From NCBI GenBank assembly GCA_946478675.1, contig CAMLEF010000022.1, positions 1 to 24,963 on the forward strand: 24,963 nucleotides of DNA. The letters run 5' to 3'. Position 1 is the stretch's first letter; every line of letters begins with the position of its first letter. Positions 18,283 through 24,963 of this stretch are shown piece by piece. The DNA comes from an uncultured Flavobacteriales bacterium. GTDB lineage: Bacteria > Bacteroidota > Bacteroidia > Palsa-965. The translations under genes and the position numbers were made by a program. The notes beneath the pieces are model-generated. The model was given only the letters and a program-made list of their open reading frames with translations, did not search any database and had not been told where the DNA came from.

Positions 18283-19347
18283 CTATTTCAAACCATAAAA
18301 CAAACTGATCGCTTTTGCATCCGCAGACAACGGACGTGATCCATCCCGACTATCCGGAAGTGTTAATGTTACTGTGGAAGCCGGAAGCGTAGCGTTTGCC
18401 GTAGTGAGTGAATAATTCCCATTGGGCAGCACGTTCGGCGAAAGGCTGTAATACGAATTGTTCGGCGTCGAAGCAGGCGTCCAGCTGTACGTCATTGTAC
18501 CGGCGTTGGTCGTGCCATTCACTGTCACTGACGTAGAAGCGCAGCAGGCATTGACCGTCGTTACCTGTGTGAGGGCGACGGAATCATGCGGCACGTTAGC
18601 AGCACCATTCGTAACTGCCGCAACGGCTTTTGCAGAATCTTTATACTCCCAAACCCAACCGTTTGCGCTGCTGTCATTCGAATCAAAGTTGACGACGACC
18701 GGCGTTTGCTGCTGCGTCGCAATCTCCTGTTGCTTTTCCGGTTGCTGCGGCTGCACGACTTCCGGCTGCGCCGGTTGTTGCTGTACGACAACCGGCGTAT
18801 AGTCCGGCTGCGTATTTACCGGAGGTGCATTTTTGGAAACATCAACAGCAATTGTTTCCTGTTCGGAAAATGGAACCGGTTCGATCAACGGACGATAAAA
18901 TACGCCGGGCACCTGCGGCGGATTGCCGGAAGCGACAAGCATTTCTGAATTATTTTCCGAATTAAAACGGACTACAGTCCACACCACGAGCAGCAGCGCC
19001 ACCGCGGCAAAACCGTAACGCACCACCGGCAAATCGAAACGCACGAGATCGCGCAAACGATAACCGACGTTGCTCCACCAGAGCGCTACACGACGCTTGC
19101 GTTCTTTTTCAAACGCCGCCATCAGCTCCTCTTTCACGCGGGGCGCAGGACGCAGCATTTCCGTCGATTCATCTTCACCGGCCGCACCACGGATCGCGAG
19201 CAGCGTTTCGCGCATCTGCTCGTACTCTTCCTGCGAAGCGAGATGCTCCAGCACAAAACGCTTCTCCTCCTCGTACAGCTCACGGAACGATTTCTCCGCC
19301 AGCAGCGCCTCGATGTCTTCGGGTTGATAATTATGCTGTGTTTTCAT
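18283..19347 (-). CDS. Single-pass membrane anti-sigma-like protein with Pro/Gln linker and Ig/PKD-like periplasmic domain
   Basis: The 354-aa product has a cytoplasmic acidic/helical N-terminal part (EALLAEKSFRELYEEEKRFV, to ~105), one transmembrane helix (~108-127, with AAVALLLVVWTVV), a Pro/Gln/Val-rich linker (176-217), and a Ser/Thr/Asn-rich C-terminal domain (~255-332). That last domain contains adjacent Cys268-Cys269 and GTMTYSWTPAS, like a secreted Ig/PKD unit. Its ATG overlaps the sigma-factor stop (ATGA), so the two are translationally coupled. Together with topology this makes it the likely cognate anti-sigma factor or regulator; no canonical zinc HxxxCxxC motif is seen, and family membership is inferred from context. 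No STN or carbohydrate-peptidase domain is present. Confidence 0.72.
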   Translation of the reverse strand: MKTQHNYQPEDIEALLAEKSFRELYEEEKRFVLEHLASQEEYEQMRETLLAIRGAAGEDESTEMLRPAPRVKEELMAAFEKERKRRVALWWSNVGYRLRDLVRFDLPVVRYGFAAVALLLVVWTVVRFNSENNSEMLVASGNPPQVPGVFYRPLIEPVPFSEQETIAVDVSKNAPPVNTQPDYTPVVVQQQPAQPEVVQPQQPEKQQEIATQQQTPVVVNFDSNDSSANGWVWEYKDSAKAVAAVTNGAANVPHDSVALTQVTTVNACCASTSVTVNGTTNAGTMTYSWTPASTPNNSYYSLSPNVLPNGNYSLTTANATLPASTVTLTLPDSRDGSRPLSADAKAISLFYGLK

Positions 19348-19946
19348 GATCGTTTCTGTGTTTTTTCAGCCGGCGCAAATTCTTTCAGTCGTCCCGACAA
19401 ACGGCGCAGCGTATAGAACAGCCGCGACTTCACCGTGCCTTCCGAACAATCGAGCACCTCGCTGATCTCCTTGATGGAGAAATTTTCTTCGTAGCGCAGC
19501 ACAAACGTCGTGCGATGATTTTCGTCCAGCTGCTCGAGCTCACCGGCGAGCTTTTTCATGAACGCCTTGCGGTCGATGCGCTTTCCGAAATGATCGCCGT
19601 GATCGCCTTCCGCAACGGCTGCCGCGCTTTCGAAATCGCCGGGCTTGCGGATCTCCATGCGGCGGTATTCATTCTTGCACATGTTGTGCGCCACGCTGTA
19701 CATCCACGTGGAGAATTTTCGTTTCGGGTCGAACGCATCGGGCGTCTTCACGACTTTCATGAAAAAATCCTGCACGAAATCTTCCGCCTTCTCACGGTCC
19801 TTCCACAGCATGCGATGAAAATACCGCAGCAGCGCCGCACTGTGCCGGTCGTACAGTATTCCGAACGCACGACTATCACCGTGGATGACACGTGCCATCA
19901 GCTGCTCGTCGCTTTCGTTTTCGTATGAAGGCCGGAACAACCGCAT
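19344..19946 (-). CDS. ECF-family RNA polymerase sigma factor
   Basis: The 200-aa protein contains sigma region 2 (about 14-95: DEQLMARVIHGDSRAFGILY, EDFVQDFFMKV, FSTWMYSVAHNMCKNEYRR) and sigma region 4 (about 134-188: LRYEENFSIKEISEVL, then CSEGTVKSRLFYTLRRL helix-turn-helix). Region 3 is absent, as expected for ECF factors. The ATG at 19946 is chosen; a TTG one codon upstream is also possible. The start overlaps the upstream stop by one base (TGATG), and the stop overlaps the next gene's ATG (ATGA). It should direct polymerase to envelope-response genes when released by the adjacent membrane protein. The target promoter is not identifiable here. Confidence 0.95.
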   Translation of the reverse strand: MRLFRPSYENESDEQLMARVIHGDSRAFGILYDRHSAALLRYFHRMLWKDREKAEDFVQDFFMKVVKTPDAFDPKRKFSTWMYSVAHNMCKNEYRRMEIRKPGDFESAAAVAEGDHGDHFGKRIDRKAFMKKLAGELEQLDENHRTTFVLRYEENFSIKEISEVLDCSEGTVKSRLFYTLRRLSGRLKEFAPAEKTQKRS

Positions 19947-21127
19947 CAATGACCGAGGAGTTTATCGACTTCTTTCTGGCGGCCCGCATTCGCGCCCACC
20001 TGCCGCGCCTTCGCACGCAACATTTCCGCTTTGTCTTTATCGCCACCGGCTTCGTACTGCTGCGCAGCGAGCACGAGCGGCAACACGTAGTTCATCTGCA
20101 ATTGCTGCGAAGAGCCGTTGTCAAACGTGTTGCTGCTGAGCGTCGACAAGCCGACCGTTTCGAGATTCATTTTCATACCGACGTTATCGCGCAGGAAAGC
20201 GAGATTGTCGATCGGCGTGGCGCTGTAGCGGAAAGCAAGTCCCGTGAGATAAAGCTCGTTCTGCAGCACCGAAAGCATACCCGGCCCCAGCGTCGAGGCG
20301 AGATAAATTTTCTTCAAAGGATTTGCAGCCGCCACACGACGGACGTACGTCGCGGTAAACGCAGAGACGCTGTCGTTATCGGGCAGTTTCAACCCGAGGT
20401 TGCGAAAGATCAACGCACGGTTCGCTGATCGTGAGCAGAGATCGACGCACAGGAGCTGCACGTCGGCACGAACGCCGCTTTTCATTTGCTGCTGTACGAT
20501 GGGATACGTATCGAATTCGCCACTGGTGATGAGGATGGCATCCTGCGGCACCGATTGCAGCACGTTGTATGCGTACGGCAGCAGGCTCGAGGGCATGTCG
20601 CCGGTCTTTTCCCATTTGGCGACGTAATTGGCGGCATTGGTGCGGTTGCCGGAAATCAGCTCGTAGCCGGTCAGCTGGCGCAACACGCCGGGATCGTTCG
20701 GGCGAAGCGCATACGCTGCTTTCAGCGAAGCGGAACGGGAAAGATCGTGGTTGCCGTTCCAGTAATGCACGTACTGCTGCTCGAAGCTGCCGGGCACTTC
20801 GCGTCCCATCTGCCCGTCGATCGAATCGAGACGCGAACGGAACTGCGATTCTTTGTCCATCGCATCGGCGCGGAAACGAACGGCTTTGTAATAATTCAGC
20901 CAGGCGGCCGCATCTTTCGGATTGCTGCTCACGCGGTCTTCGTAAAACAGCTCGGCATCGAGGTTCATCCCGGAAACATCCACGCCGGGCAGGCACGCCG
21001 GGTCGACCGGGAACGCCATTTTGTGCGACGCATAGGATCCGGAATTGTTGAAATTCTGCGCTGCGGCTGCCAGGGAAAGCAGGAGGCCCAGCGCTGCCGG
21101 GAGGCGATATTTCAGGTTGCGGAACAT
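19946..21127 (-). CDS. Secreted protein resembling the C-terminal periplasmic part of DUF2723 proteins
   Basis: The 393-aa protein starts with a signal peptide (basic MFRNLKYR, hydrophobic LLLSLAAAAQ, cleavage near 23). Residues 60-190 look like helical hairpin repeats (PKDAAAWLNYYKAV, LRPNDPGVLRQLTGYELISG). Residues 196-230 read DAILITSGEFDTYPI, then GVRADVQLL-VDL, and residues 272-302 read KKIYLASTL to LAFRYS. That order matches the conserved DAILxTxGDxDTFP...GVRxDVxVxNxSLL...IYFAST...GLxYR pattern in the C-terminal soluble part of Bacteroidota DUF2723 membrane proteins, here free-standing. Molecular function is unknown. As first gene of the operon it overlaps the sigma-factor start by one base and may feed its output or act as a sensor (inference). 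Confidence 0.65.
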   Translation of the reverse strand: MFRNLKYRLPAALGLLLSLAAAAQNFNNSGSYASHKMAFPVDPACLPGVDVSGMNLDAELFYEDRVSSNPKDAAAWLNYYKAVRFRADAMDKESQFRSRLDSIDGQMGREVPGSFEQQYVHYWNGNHDLSRSASLKAAYALRPNDPGVLRQLTGYELISGNRTNAANYVAKWEKTGDMPSSLLPYAYNVLQSVPQDAILITSGEFDTYPIVQQQMKSGVRADVQLLCVDLCSRSANRALIFRNLGLKLPDNDSVSAFTATYVRRVAAANPLKKIYLASTLGPGMLSVLQNELYLTGLAFRYSATPIDNLAFLRDNVGMKMNLETVGLSTLSSNTFDNGSSQQLQMNYVLPLVLAAQQYEAGGDKDKAEMLRAKARQVGANAGRQKEVDKLLGH

Positions 21128-21229
21128 TCTTTCAAGTTACGGAAATCGGTTATTGTTCTTCTGTACACACAAAGAAGCGGAAAGTTCAACCGGCCGCGCG
21201 ATTCCGGGCAAAAAAAGCGCTGTTTTTCC

Positions 21230-21237
21230 TAAATTTG
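21230..21237 (+). promoter_or_regulatory. Bacteroidota -7 element (TAAATTTG) for the toxin-antitoxin operon
   Basis: TAAATTTG is an exact TAnnTTTG match, 5 nt before the antitoxin ATG, so the transcript would be nearly leaderless. The gap 21128-21242 separates this operon from the divergent sigma operon, whose own promoter is not clear (a weak CTTCTTTG lies at 21170-21177 on the minus strand). Confidence 0.5.
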
Positions 21238-21242
21238 ATTCT

Positions 21243-21431
21243 ATGAGTTCCAAAGAGCTGAAACAGGAAATTCAAAAGGTGATCGAAAGCGTTCCGGAAA
21301 ATGCGCTGGAGGACGTGCTTGCTTACCTGCAACAGGTGGTGGCGGCGTCCGGTGAAAACCTGAAAGACAGCCGGCATCTTCGTGCCATTCTTCTCGAAGA
21401 CCGCGAACTTCTTGAAAAGCTGGCGCAATGA
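21243..21431 (+). CDS. Antitoxin of a Doc-type toxin-antitoxin pair
   Basis: This 62-aa acidic, helical protein begins MSSKELKQEIQKVIESVPEN and ends with a segment around RAILLEDRELLEKLAQ. Its tail resembles short antitoxins that precede Doc toxins in Bacteroidota. The C-terminal helix is the usual toxin-neutralising element; a small N-terminal domain might bind the promoter. The stop overlaps the toxin ATG (ATGA), giving the coupled antitoxin-first order of type II systems. Assignment rests mainly on size, order and partner. Confidence 0.75.
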   Translation: MSSKELKQEIQKVIESVPENALEDVLAYLQQVVAASGENLKDSRHLRAILLEDRELLEKLAQ

Positions 21432-21805
21432 TTTCTGTTAAAGAGGCGGAAGAAATTCACGCCATCCTCATCAGGAATTTCGGCGGTTCGAACGGCACGC
21501 GCGACTTTCATTTACTGGAAGCCGCGTTATCCAGGCCTTACCAGACTTTTGACAGCCAGAATTTGTATCCGACGTTTCCGGAAAAAGCAGCAGCATTACT
21601 CGAAAGCCTGCTGATCAATCATCCTTTCGTCGATGGAAATAAGCGAACAGGTTATGTCCTGATGCGTTTGGTTCTCCTGCGCGCTAATCTCGATATCCGT
21701 GCTTCGCAGCAGGAGAAATATGAAATGGTGATCGCCGTTACCGAAGGAAAACTCCGTTATGAAGGCATCGTTGAATGGTTAAACGGAAAATTAATAACCA
21801 TCTGA
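21428..21805 (+). CDS. doc: Death-on-curing (Doc/Fic) family toxin
   Basis: The 125-aa product carries the Fic-fold active-site loop HPFVDGNKRTGY with His65, Asp69, Asn71, Lys72 and Arg73. The Lys in the N-K-R position, in place of the Gly of AMPylating Fic enzymes, is the Doc hallmark; phage P1 Doc phosphorylates EF-Tu and stops translation. The N-terminal half (RDFHLLEAALSRPYQTF, LYPTFPEKAAALLESLL) matches chromosomal Doc proteins. Length is typical and the active site is complete, so it should be functional. It overlaps the antitoxin stop by 4 nt and ends 16 nt before the sensor kinase gene, with no terminator visible between them. Confidence 0.9.
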   Translation: MISVKEAEEIHAILIRNFGGSNGTRDFHLLEAALSRPYQTFDSQNLYPTFPEKAAALLESLLINHPFVDGNKRTGYVLMRLVLLRANLDIRASQQEKYEMVIAVTEGKLRYEGIVEWLNGKLITI

Positions 21806-21821
21806 AGCCTTTCCATTTTTC

Positions 21822-24800
21822 ATGTTCCGGCGCACCCCGATTTTACTGCTGCTTTTCCTGCTGAACGCTTTCTTCCTCGAAGCGCAGCAATACAATTTCC
21901 GGAACTACTCCGTTTCCGACGGACTGGCGCAATCGCAGGTCTATGCGATGACGGAAGACCCGCGCGGCTACCTCTGGCTCGGCACTTCGGGCGGCGGGCT
22001 CAGCCGGTTTGATGGGAACCAATTCCGCACGTTCACCGAAGAAGACGGATTGATCAACAACTTCGTGCATTGCCTCACCACGGATCACGACGGCAATGTC
22101 TGGATCGGCACGAACGAAGGACTTTGCCGTTACGACGGCAACAGCTTCCACAAGCTGCATTACGCCGGCGACAGCAGTATCGTGAACGGATTGTTTTGCG
22201 CGCGCGACGGCAGCATGTGGGTAGCCACGAACGATACCGGCCTCGTCGTGATCAAAGAAGGAAAAGTCGTGCATCATTATTCGTACGGGCACGGCCTGCC
22301 TTCCGACCGCGTGTATTGCATTTACGAAGATGATGCGGGCGTCGTGTGGGTGGGCACGGACCAGGGCCTGGTAAAATTTGCGGGCAGCTATCACAAAACA
22401 TTTGGGTTGAAAGACGGCATTCCGCTCGGCGGCGTGCGCGCGATCACGCAGGATAAAAACAAAACGCTGTGGCTGGCGACGTACGGCGGCGGCTTGTGCT
22501 TTCTCGAAGGCAGCACGTTTCAACGCTTCACGCAGGAAGACGGCCTGACGAACAACACGACGCACTGCATGATCACCGACAAGAGCGGACGATTGTGGGT
22601 GGGCACGGCGACCGGCGTAACGCGCATCGACGGCAGCGAAGTGAAACAATTTTCGGAAGCGGAAGGGCTTTGCAGCAACGTCGTCATTTCGCTGCTGGAA
22701 GATTCGTGGGGCAACATCTGGTTCGGCACTTCGGGCGGCGGCGCGTGCATGCTCGACGGCGAACGCTTCATTCACTTCAATGAAAAAAGCGGCGACATGG
22801 GCACGTGGGTGTACGCCGTGCATTGCGACCGCAACGGGCATCTCTGGTTCGGCACTTCACACGGCGGCGCGACGGAATACGACGGAAAATATTACACGAA
22901 CTATTATGAAGGCGCAGGTTTTACGTCGGCGAAAGTGCGCTGCTTCGGTGAAGATACTTCCGGCACGATGTGGTTTGGAACAGTGGCCGACGGCGCTTAT
23001 TGCCTGAAGAACGGTTCCTTCCGGCACTTCCGCCGCAGCGACGGATTGAGCAGCAATTACATCAACGCCTTTCTCACCGACTCGCTCAACCGCGAATGGA
23101 TGGCGACGGCGGGCGGAGGAATTTCCGTGTACGATCCGTCGTCGGAAAAATTCGTGCGCGTCGGGAAGAAGCAGGGGCTCGACAGCGATCGCATTCTCGC
23201 GTTGGCGAAAGACAGCAGCGGCAACATCTGGGCGTGCAGCTCGGGCGGCGGCGTGTTCCTGATGCATTACGACACGAGCGGCATTTTCGTCAGCCGGAAA
23301 TTCACGATCGCCGACGGGCTGCAGAGCAACGACGTGCGTTCGGCGACGTGTGACCGTTATGGTAACATGTGGTTCGGCACAGCGGGCGGCGGCATCAGCC
23401 GTTACGAGAAAAATCATTTCAAAACCTTCACGAAAAAAGACAGCCTCGCGTCGAACAACATTTACCTGCTCATCGCCGATCACGACGGCAATCTCTGGGT
23501 GGGCACGGAGAAAGGCCTCGATCGCATTGCGTACGATGCGCAGGGAAATTTCCTCGCGATCAAGCATTACGGAAAAGGCGAAGGGCTCAACGGCATCGAG
23601 ACGAGCCAGAATGCGGCGTGCCTTGATACGGGCTCCGGCGTTTGGTTCGGCACGATCAGCGGCGCGAGCGTGTATCACCCGGAAAATGATTTCGTCAACC
23701 GGAAACCGCCGATGGCGCATCTCACGGGCATCCGTCTTTTCTTCGACCCGATCGAGAACACGCCTTACGGAAAGAAGAAAGACGGTTACCGCTGGTTCCC
23801 GATCCCGGACACGCTGATGCTGCCGTACACGCAGAACCATTTGCGTTTCGAATTCACCGGCATTGATTTGCGCAACCCGGAAGGCGTGCGTTTCCGCTGG
23901 AAGCTGATCGGTTTCGATAAAGATTTTACGCCGGAAAACACGGAGCGGCAGGCAGTGTATTCGAACCTTCCCCCGGGCGATTACACGTTCATTTTCCAGG
24001 CGCGCAACTCCGACGGTTTCTGGAGCGCGAAGCAGGAATTTCATTTTCGAATTACGCCGCCGGTGTGGGCGACGTGGCCGTTCCGTATCGCTGCGGGAGG
24101 CGTGATCGTGCTGTTGCTCGTGCTGCTGTTTGCGTGGCGCGTGCGCATCATCAAGCGCAAGAACCGGCAGCAGGTGGAGAAATTACGATTGGAAAAACAC
24201 GTGCTCGAGCTGGAGCAGAAAGCGCTGCGTTTGCAGATGAACCCGCATTTTATTTTCAACGCGCTGCAATCCATCCAGGGCTTTATTGCGCGCAACGATC
24301 CTGCGGAAGCGCGGCGGTATCTCGCGAAGTTCGGCAAGTTGATGCGGCTCACGCTCGACAGCTCGCGGCAATCGTACACGAGCGTTGCGCAGGAAGCGGA
24401 ATCGCTGCAGCATTATCTCGGGCTGGAAGCGCTGTGCCACGGCAACCGTTTTACGTTCGACATCGAAACCGACGAGCGCATCGAGCCGGAAGCGACGTTT
24501 ATTCCCGTGATGCTGCTGCAGCCGTTCGTGGAGAATGCGGTACTGCACGGCACGCGTCATCTCGGCGAACGGAAAGGAATGATTACGGTTCGTTTTATCC
24601 GCGACGAACAAGCGGTGATCTGCGAGATCGAAGACAACGGCGTAGGAAGATCGAAAGCGGCGGAGCTCGAATCGGAAATGCGGAAGGATCATAAATCTGC
24701 GGCGCTGGACATCACGCAGGAACGTTTAGCGCAACCGACGGACGACGGAAAGCCCTCAGGAAAAATGGAAATCATCGATCTGCGGCACAGTGATGGAACG

Positions 24801-24851
24801 GCGGCGGGAACGAAGGTGGTGATACGGATTACGAATGTGATCTGGGAGTAG
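21822..24851 (+). CDS. Two-component regulator propeller sensor histidine kinase (LytS/His_kinase type)
   Basis: The 1009-aa protein has a signal peptide (to ~21, ending LEAQ), many Reg_prop repeats (e.g. DPRGYLWLGTSGGGLSRFDG, DGLINNFV), a Y_Y_Y domain (about 670-750, ending near ARNSDGFWSAKQEF), one transmembrane helix (~757-776), a coiled coil, and a cytoplasmic His_kinase/HATPase module. The phospho-acceptor is His809 in MNPHFIFNALQSIQ. The N box is LLQPFVENAVLHG (Glu904, Asn905), the G1 box is EDNGVG (938-942), and the C-terminus has GTAAGTKV. This is the LytS-like class, which normally phosphorylates a LytTR response regulator; none is in the window, though one could lie downstream. Its N-terminus (QQYNFRNYSVSDGLAQS) matches the phosphatase sensor at 7434-10637, so the two share ancestry with swapped output domains. 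Confidence 0.93.
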   Translation: MFRRTPILLLLFLLNAFFLEAQQYNFRNYSVSDGLAQSQVYAMTEDPRGYLWLGTSGGGLSRFDGNQFRTFTEEDGLINNFVHCLTTDHDGNVWIGTNEGLCRYDGNSFHKLHYAGDSSIVNGLFCARDGSMWVATNDTGLVVIKEGKVVHHYSYGHGLPSDRVYCIYEDDAGVVWVGTDQGLVKFAGSYHKTFGLKDGIPLGGVRAITQDKNKTLWLATYGGGLCFLEGSTFQRFTQEDGLTNNTTHCMITDKSGRLWVGTATGVTRIDGSEVKQFSEAEGLCSNVVISLLEDSWGNIWFGTSGGGACMLDGERFIHFNEKSGDMGTWVYAVHCDRNGHLWFGTSHGGATEYDGKYYTNYYEGAGFTSAKVRCFGEDTSGTMWFGTVADGAYCLKNGSFRHFRRSDGLSSNYINAFLTDSLNREWMATAGGGISVYDPSSEKFVRVGKKQGLDSDRILALAKDSSGNIWACSSGGGVFLMHYDTSGIFVSRKFTIADGLQSNDVRSATCDRYGNMWFGTAGGGISRYEKNHFKTFTKKDSLASNNIYLLIADHDGNLWVGTEKGLDRIAYDAQGNFLAIKHYGKGEGLNGIETSQNAACLDTGSGVWFGTISGASVYHPENDFVNRKPPMAHLTGIRLFFDPIENTPYGKKKDGYRWFPIPDTLMLPYTQNHLRFEFTGIDLRNPEGVRFRWKLIGFDKDFTPENTERQAVYSNLPPGDYTFIFQARNSDGFWSAKQEFHFRITPPVWATWPFRIAAGGVIVLLLVLLFAWRVRIIKRKNRQQVEKLRLEKHVLELEQKALRLQMNPHFIFNALQSIQGFIARNDPAEARRYLAKFGKLMRLTLDSSRQSYTSVAQEAESLQHYLGLEALCHGNRFTFDIETDERIEPEATFIPVMLLQPFVENAVLHGTRHLGERKGMITVRFIRDEQAVICEIEDNGVGRSKAAELESEMRKDHKSAALDITQERLAQPTDDGKPSGKMEIIDLRHSDGTAAGTKVVIRITNVIWE

Positions 24852-24857
24852 CTGTTT

Positions 24858-24890
24858 GCCGCTGAGGCGCGGAGGGCGCAGAGAAAAAAT
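24858..24890. repeat. GCCGCTGAGGCGC...CGCAGAG repeat, copy of the 7359-7391 element
   Basis: Aligned without gaps to 7359-7391, 27 of 33 bases agree by my hand count. In both places the element sits just downstream of a stop codon and runs into an A-tract. Confidence 0.6.
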
Positions 24891-24946
24891 AAAAAAGTAA
24901 ACCTCGAAGGTTTTGGAAACCTTCGAGGTTTACTTTTTTATTTTTT
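24884..24946. terminator. 30-bp perfect hairpin terminator after the sensor kinase
   Basis: Arms 24884-24913 and 24917-24946 are fully complementary around a TGG loop. The core GTAAACCTCGAAGGTTT is flanked by A-rich and T-rich tracts, so it can work in both directions. Confidence 0.85.
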
Positions 24947-24963
24947 TTCTCAGAAGAGTTTAA

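Noticed and set aside
22857..24044. 395-codon open frame antisense to the sensor kinase
   Set aside because: Shadow of the propeller repeats; composition typical of an antisense frame.

Overview
The window looks like chromosomal DNA of a member of the Bacteroidota (Flavobacteriia, Sphingobacteriia or Chitinophagia-like), probably an uncultured environmental lineage. The reasons are: two proteins with type IX secretion system (T9SS) type A C-terminal sorting domains; two regulators with stacked two-component-regulator propeller repeats plus Y_Y_Y; promoters that match the Bacteroidota -7 consensus TAnnTTTG rather than -35/-10 boxes; weak or absent Shine-Dalgarno sites; and intergenic hairpin and tandem repeats of kinds often seen in this phylum. 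The taxonomic call is an inference from these signs. No rRNA, tRNA, CRISPR array, IS element or prophage was seen.

Layout. 1-1291: 3' end of a secreted QDNG/BNR-type propeller protein with a T9SS tail. 1385-1969: DUF2179/UPF0316 membrane protein. 2076-2504: small eRF1-like 'translational machinery' protein. 2505-3152 (-): DUF6973 protein, whose stop abuts the previous stop. 3294-3521: unknown 75-aa protein. 3714-5364 (-): two tandem, clearly paralogous TPR proteins, one a lipoprotein and one with an ordinary signal peptide. 5365-5716: repeat-rich intergenic region with a Flavo-1-like RNA candidate. 5717-7348: YbiT-type ABC-F ATPase with one canonical and one degenerate composite ATP site. 7434-10637 (-): propeller sensor with a SpoIIE-type phosphatase output. 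10900-18195: giant (2431 aa) multidomain T9SS-exported adhesin-like protein. 18283-21127 (-): three-gene overlapping operon of secreted DUF2723-tail-like protein, ECF sigma factor, and single-pass membrane anti-sigma-like protein with an Ig/PKD-like exterior. 21243-21805: Doc/Fic toxin-antitoxin pair. 21822-24851: second propeller sensor, with a LytS-type histidine kinase output. The window ends in a 30-bp perfect hairpin.

How the genes may work together (inference): the second half is dominated by the cell surface and its sensing. A giant exported adhesin lies between two periplasmic propeller sensors with different outputs (phosphatase and kinase) and is convergent with an ECF sigma/anti-sigma operon, sharing a bidirectional terminator with it. 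The anti-sigma exterior resembles an adhesin-type repeat, so this operon is the best candidate here for an under-described envelope-sensing system. The other genes (ABC-F, eRF1-like protein, DUF2179) are ordinary housekeeping or stress functions.
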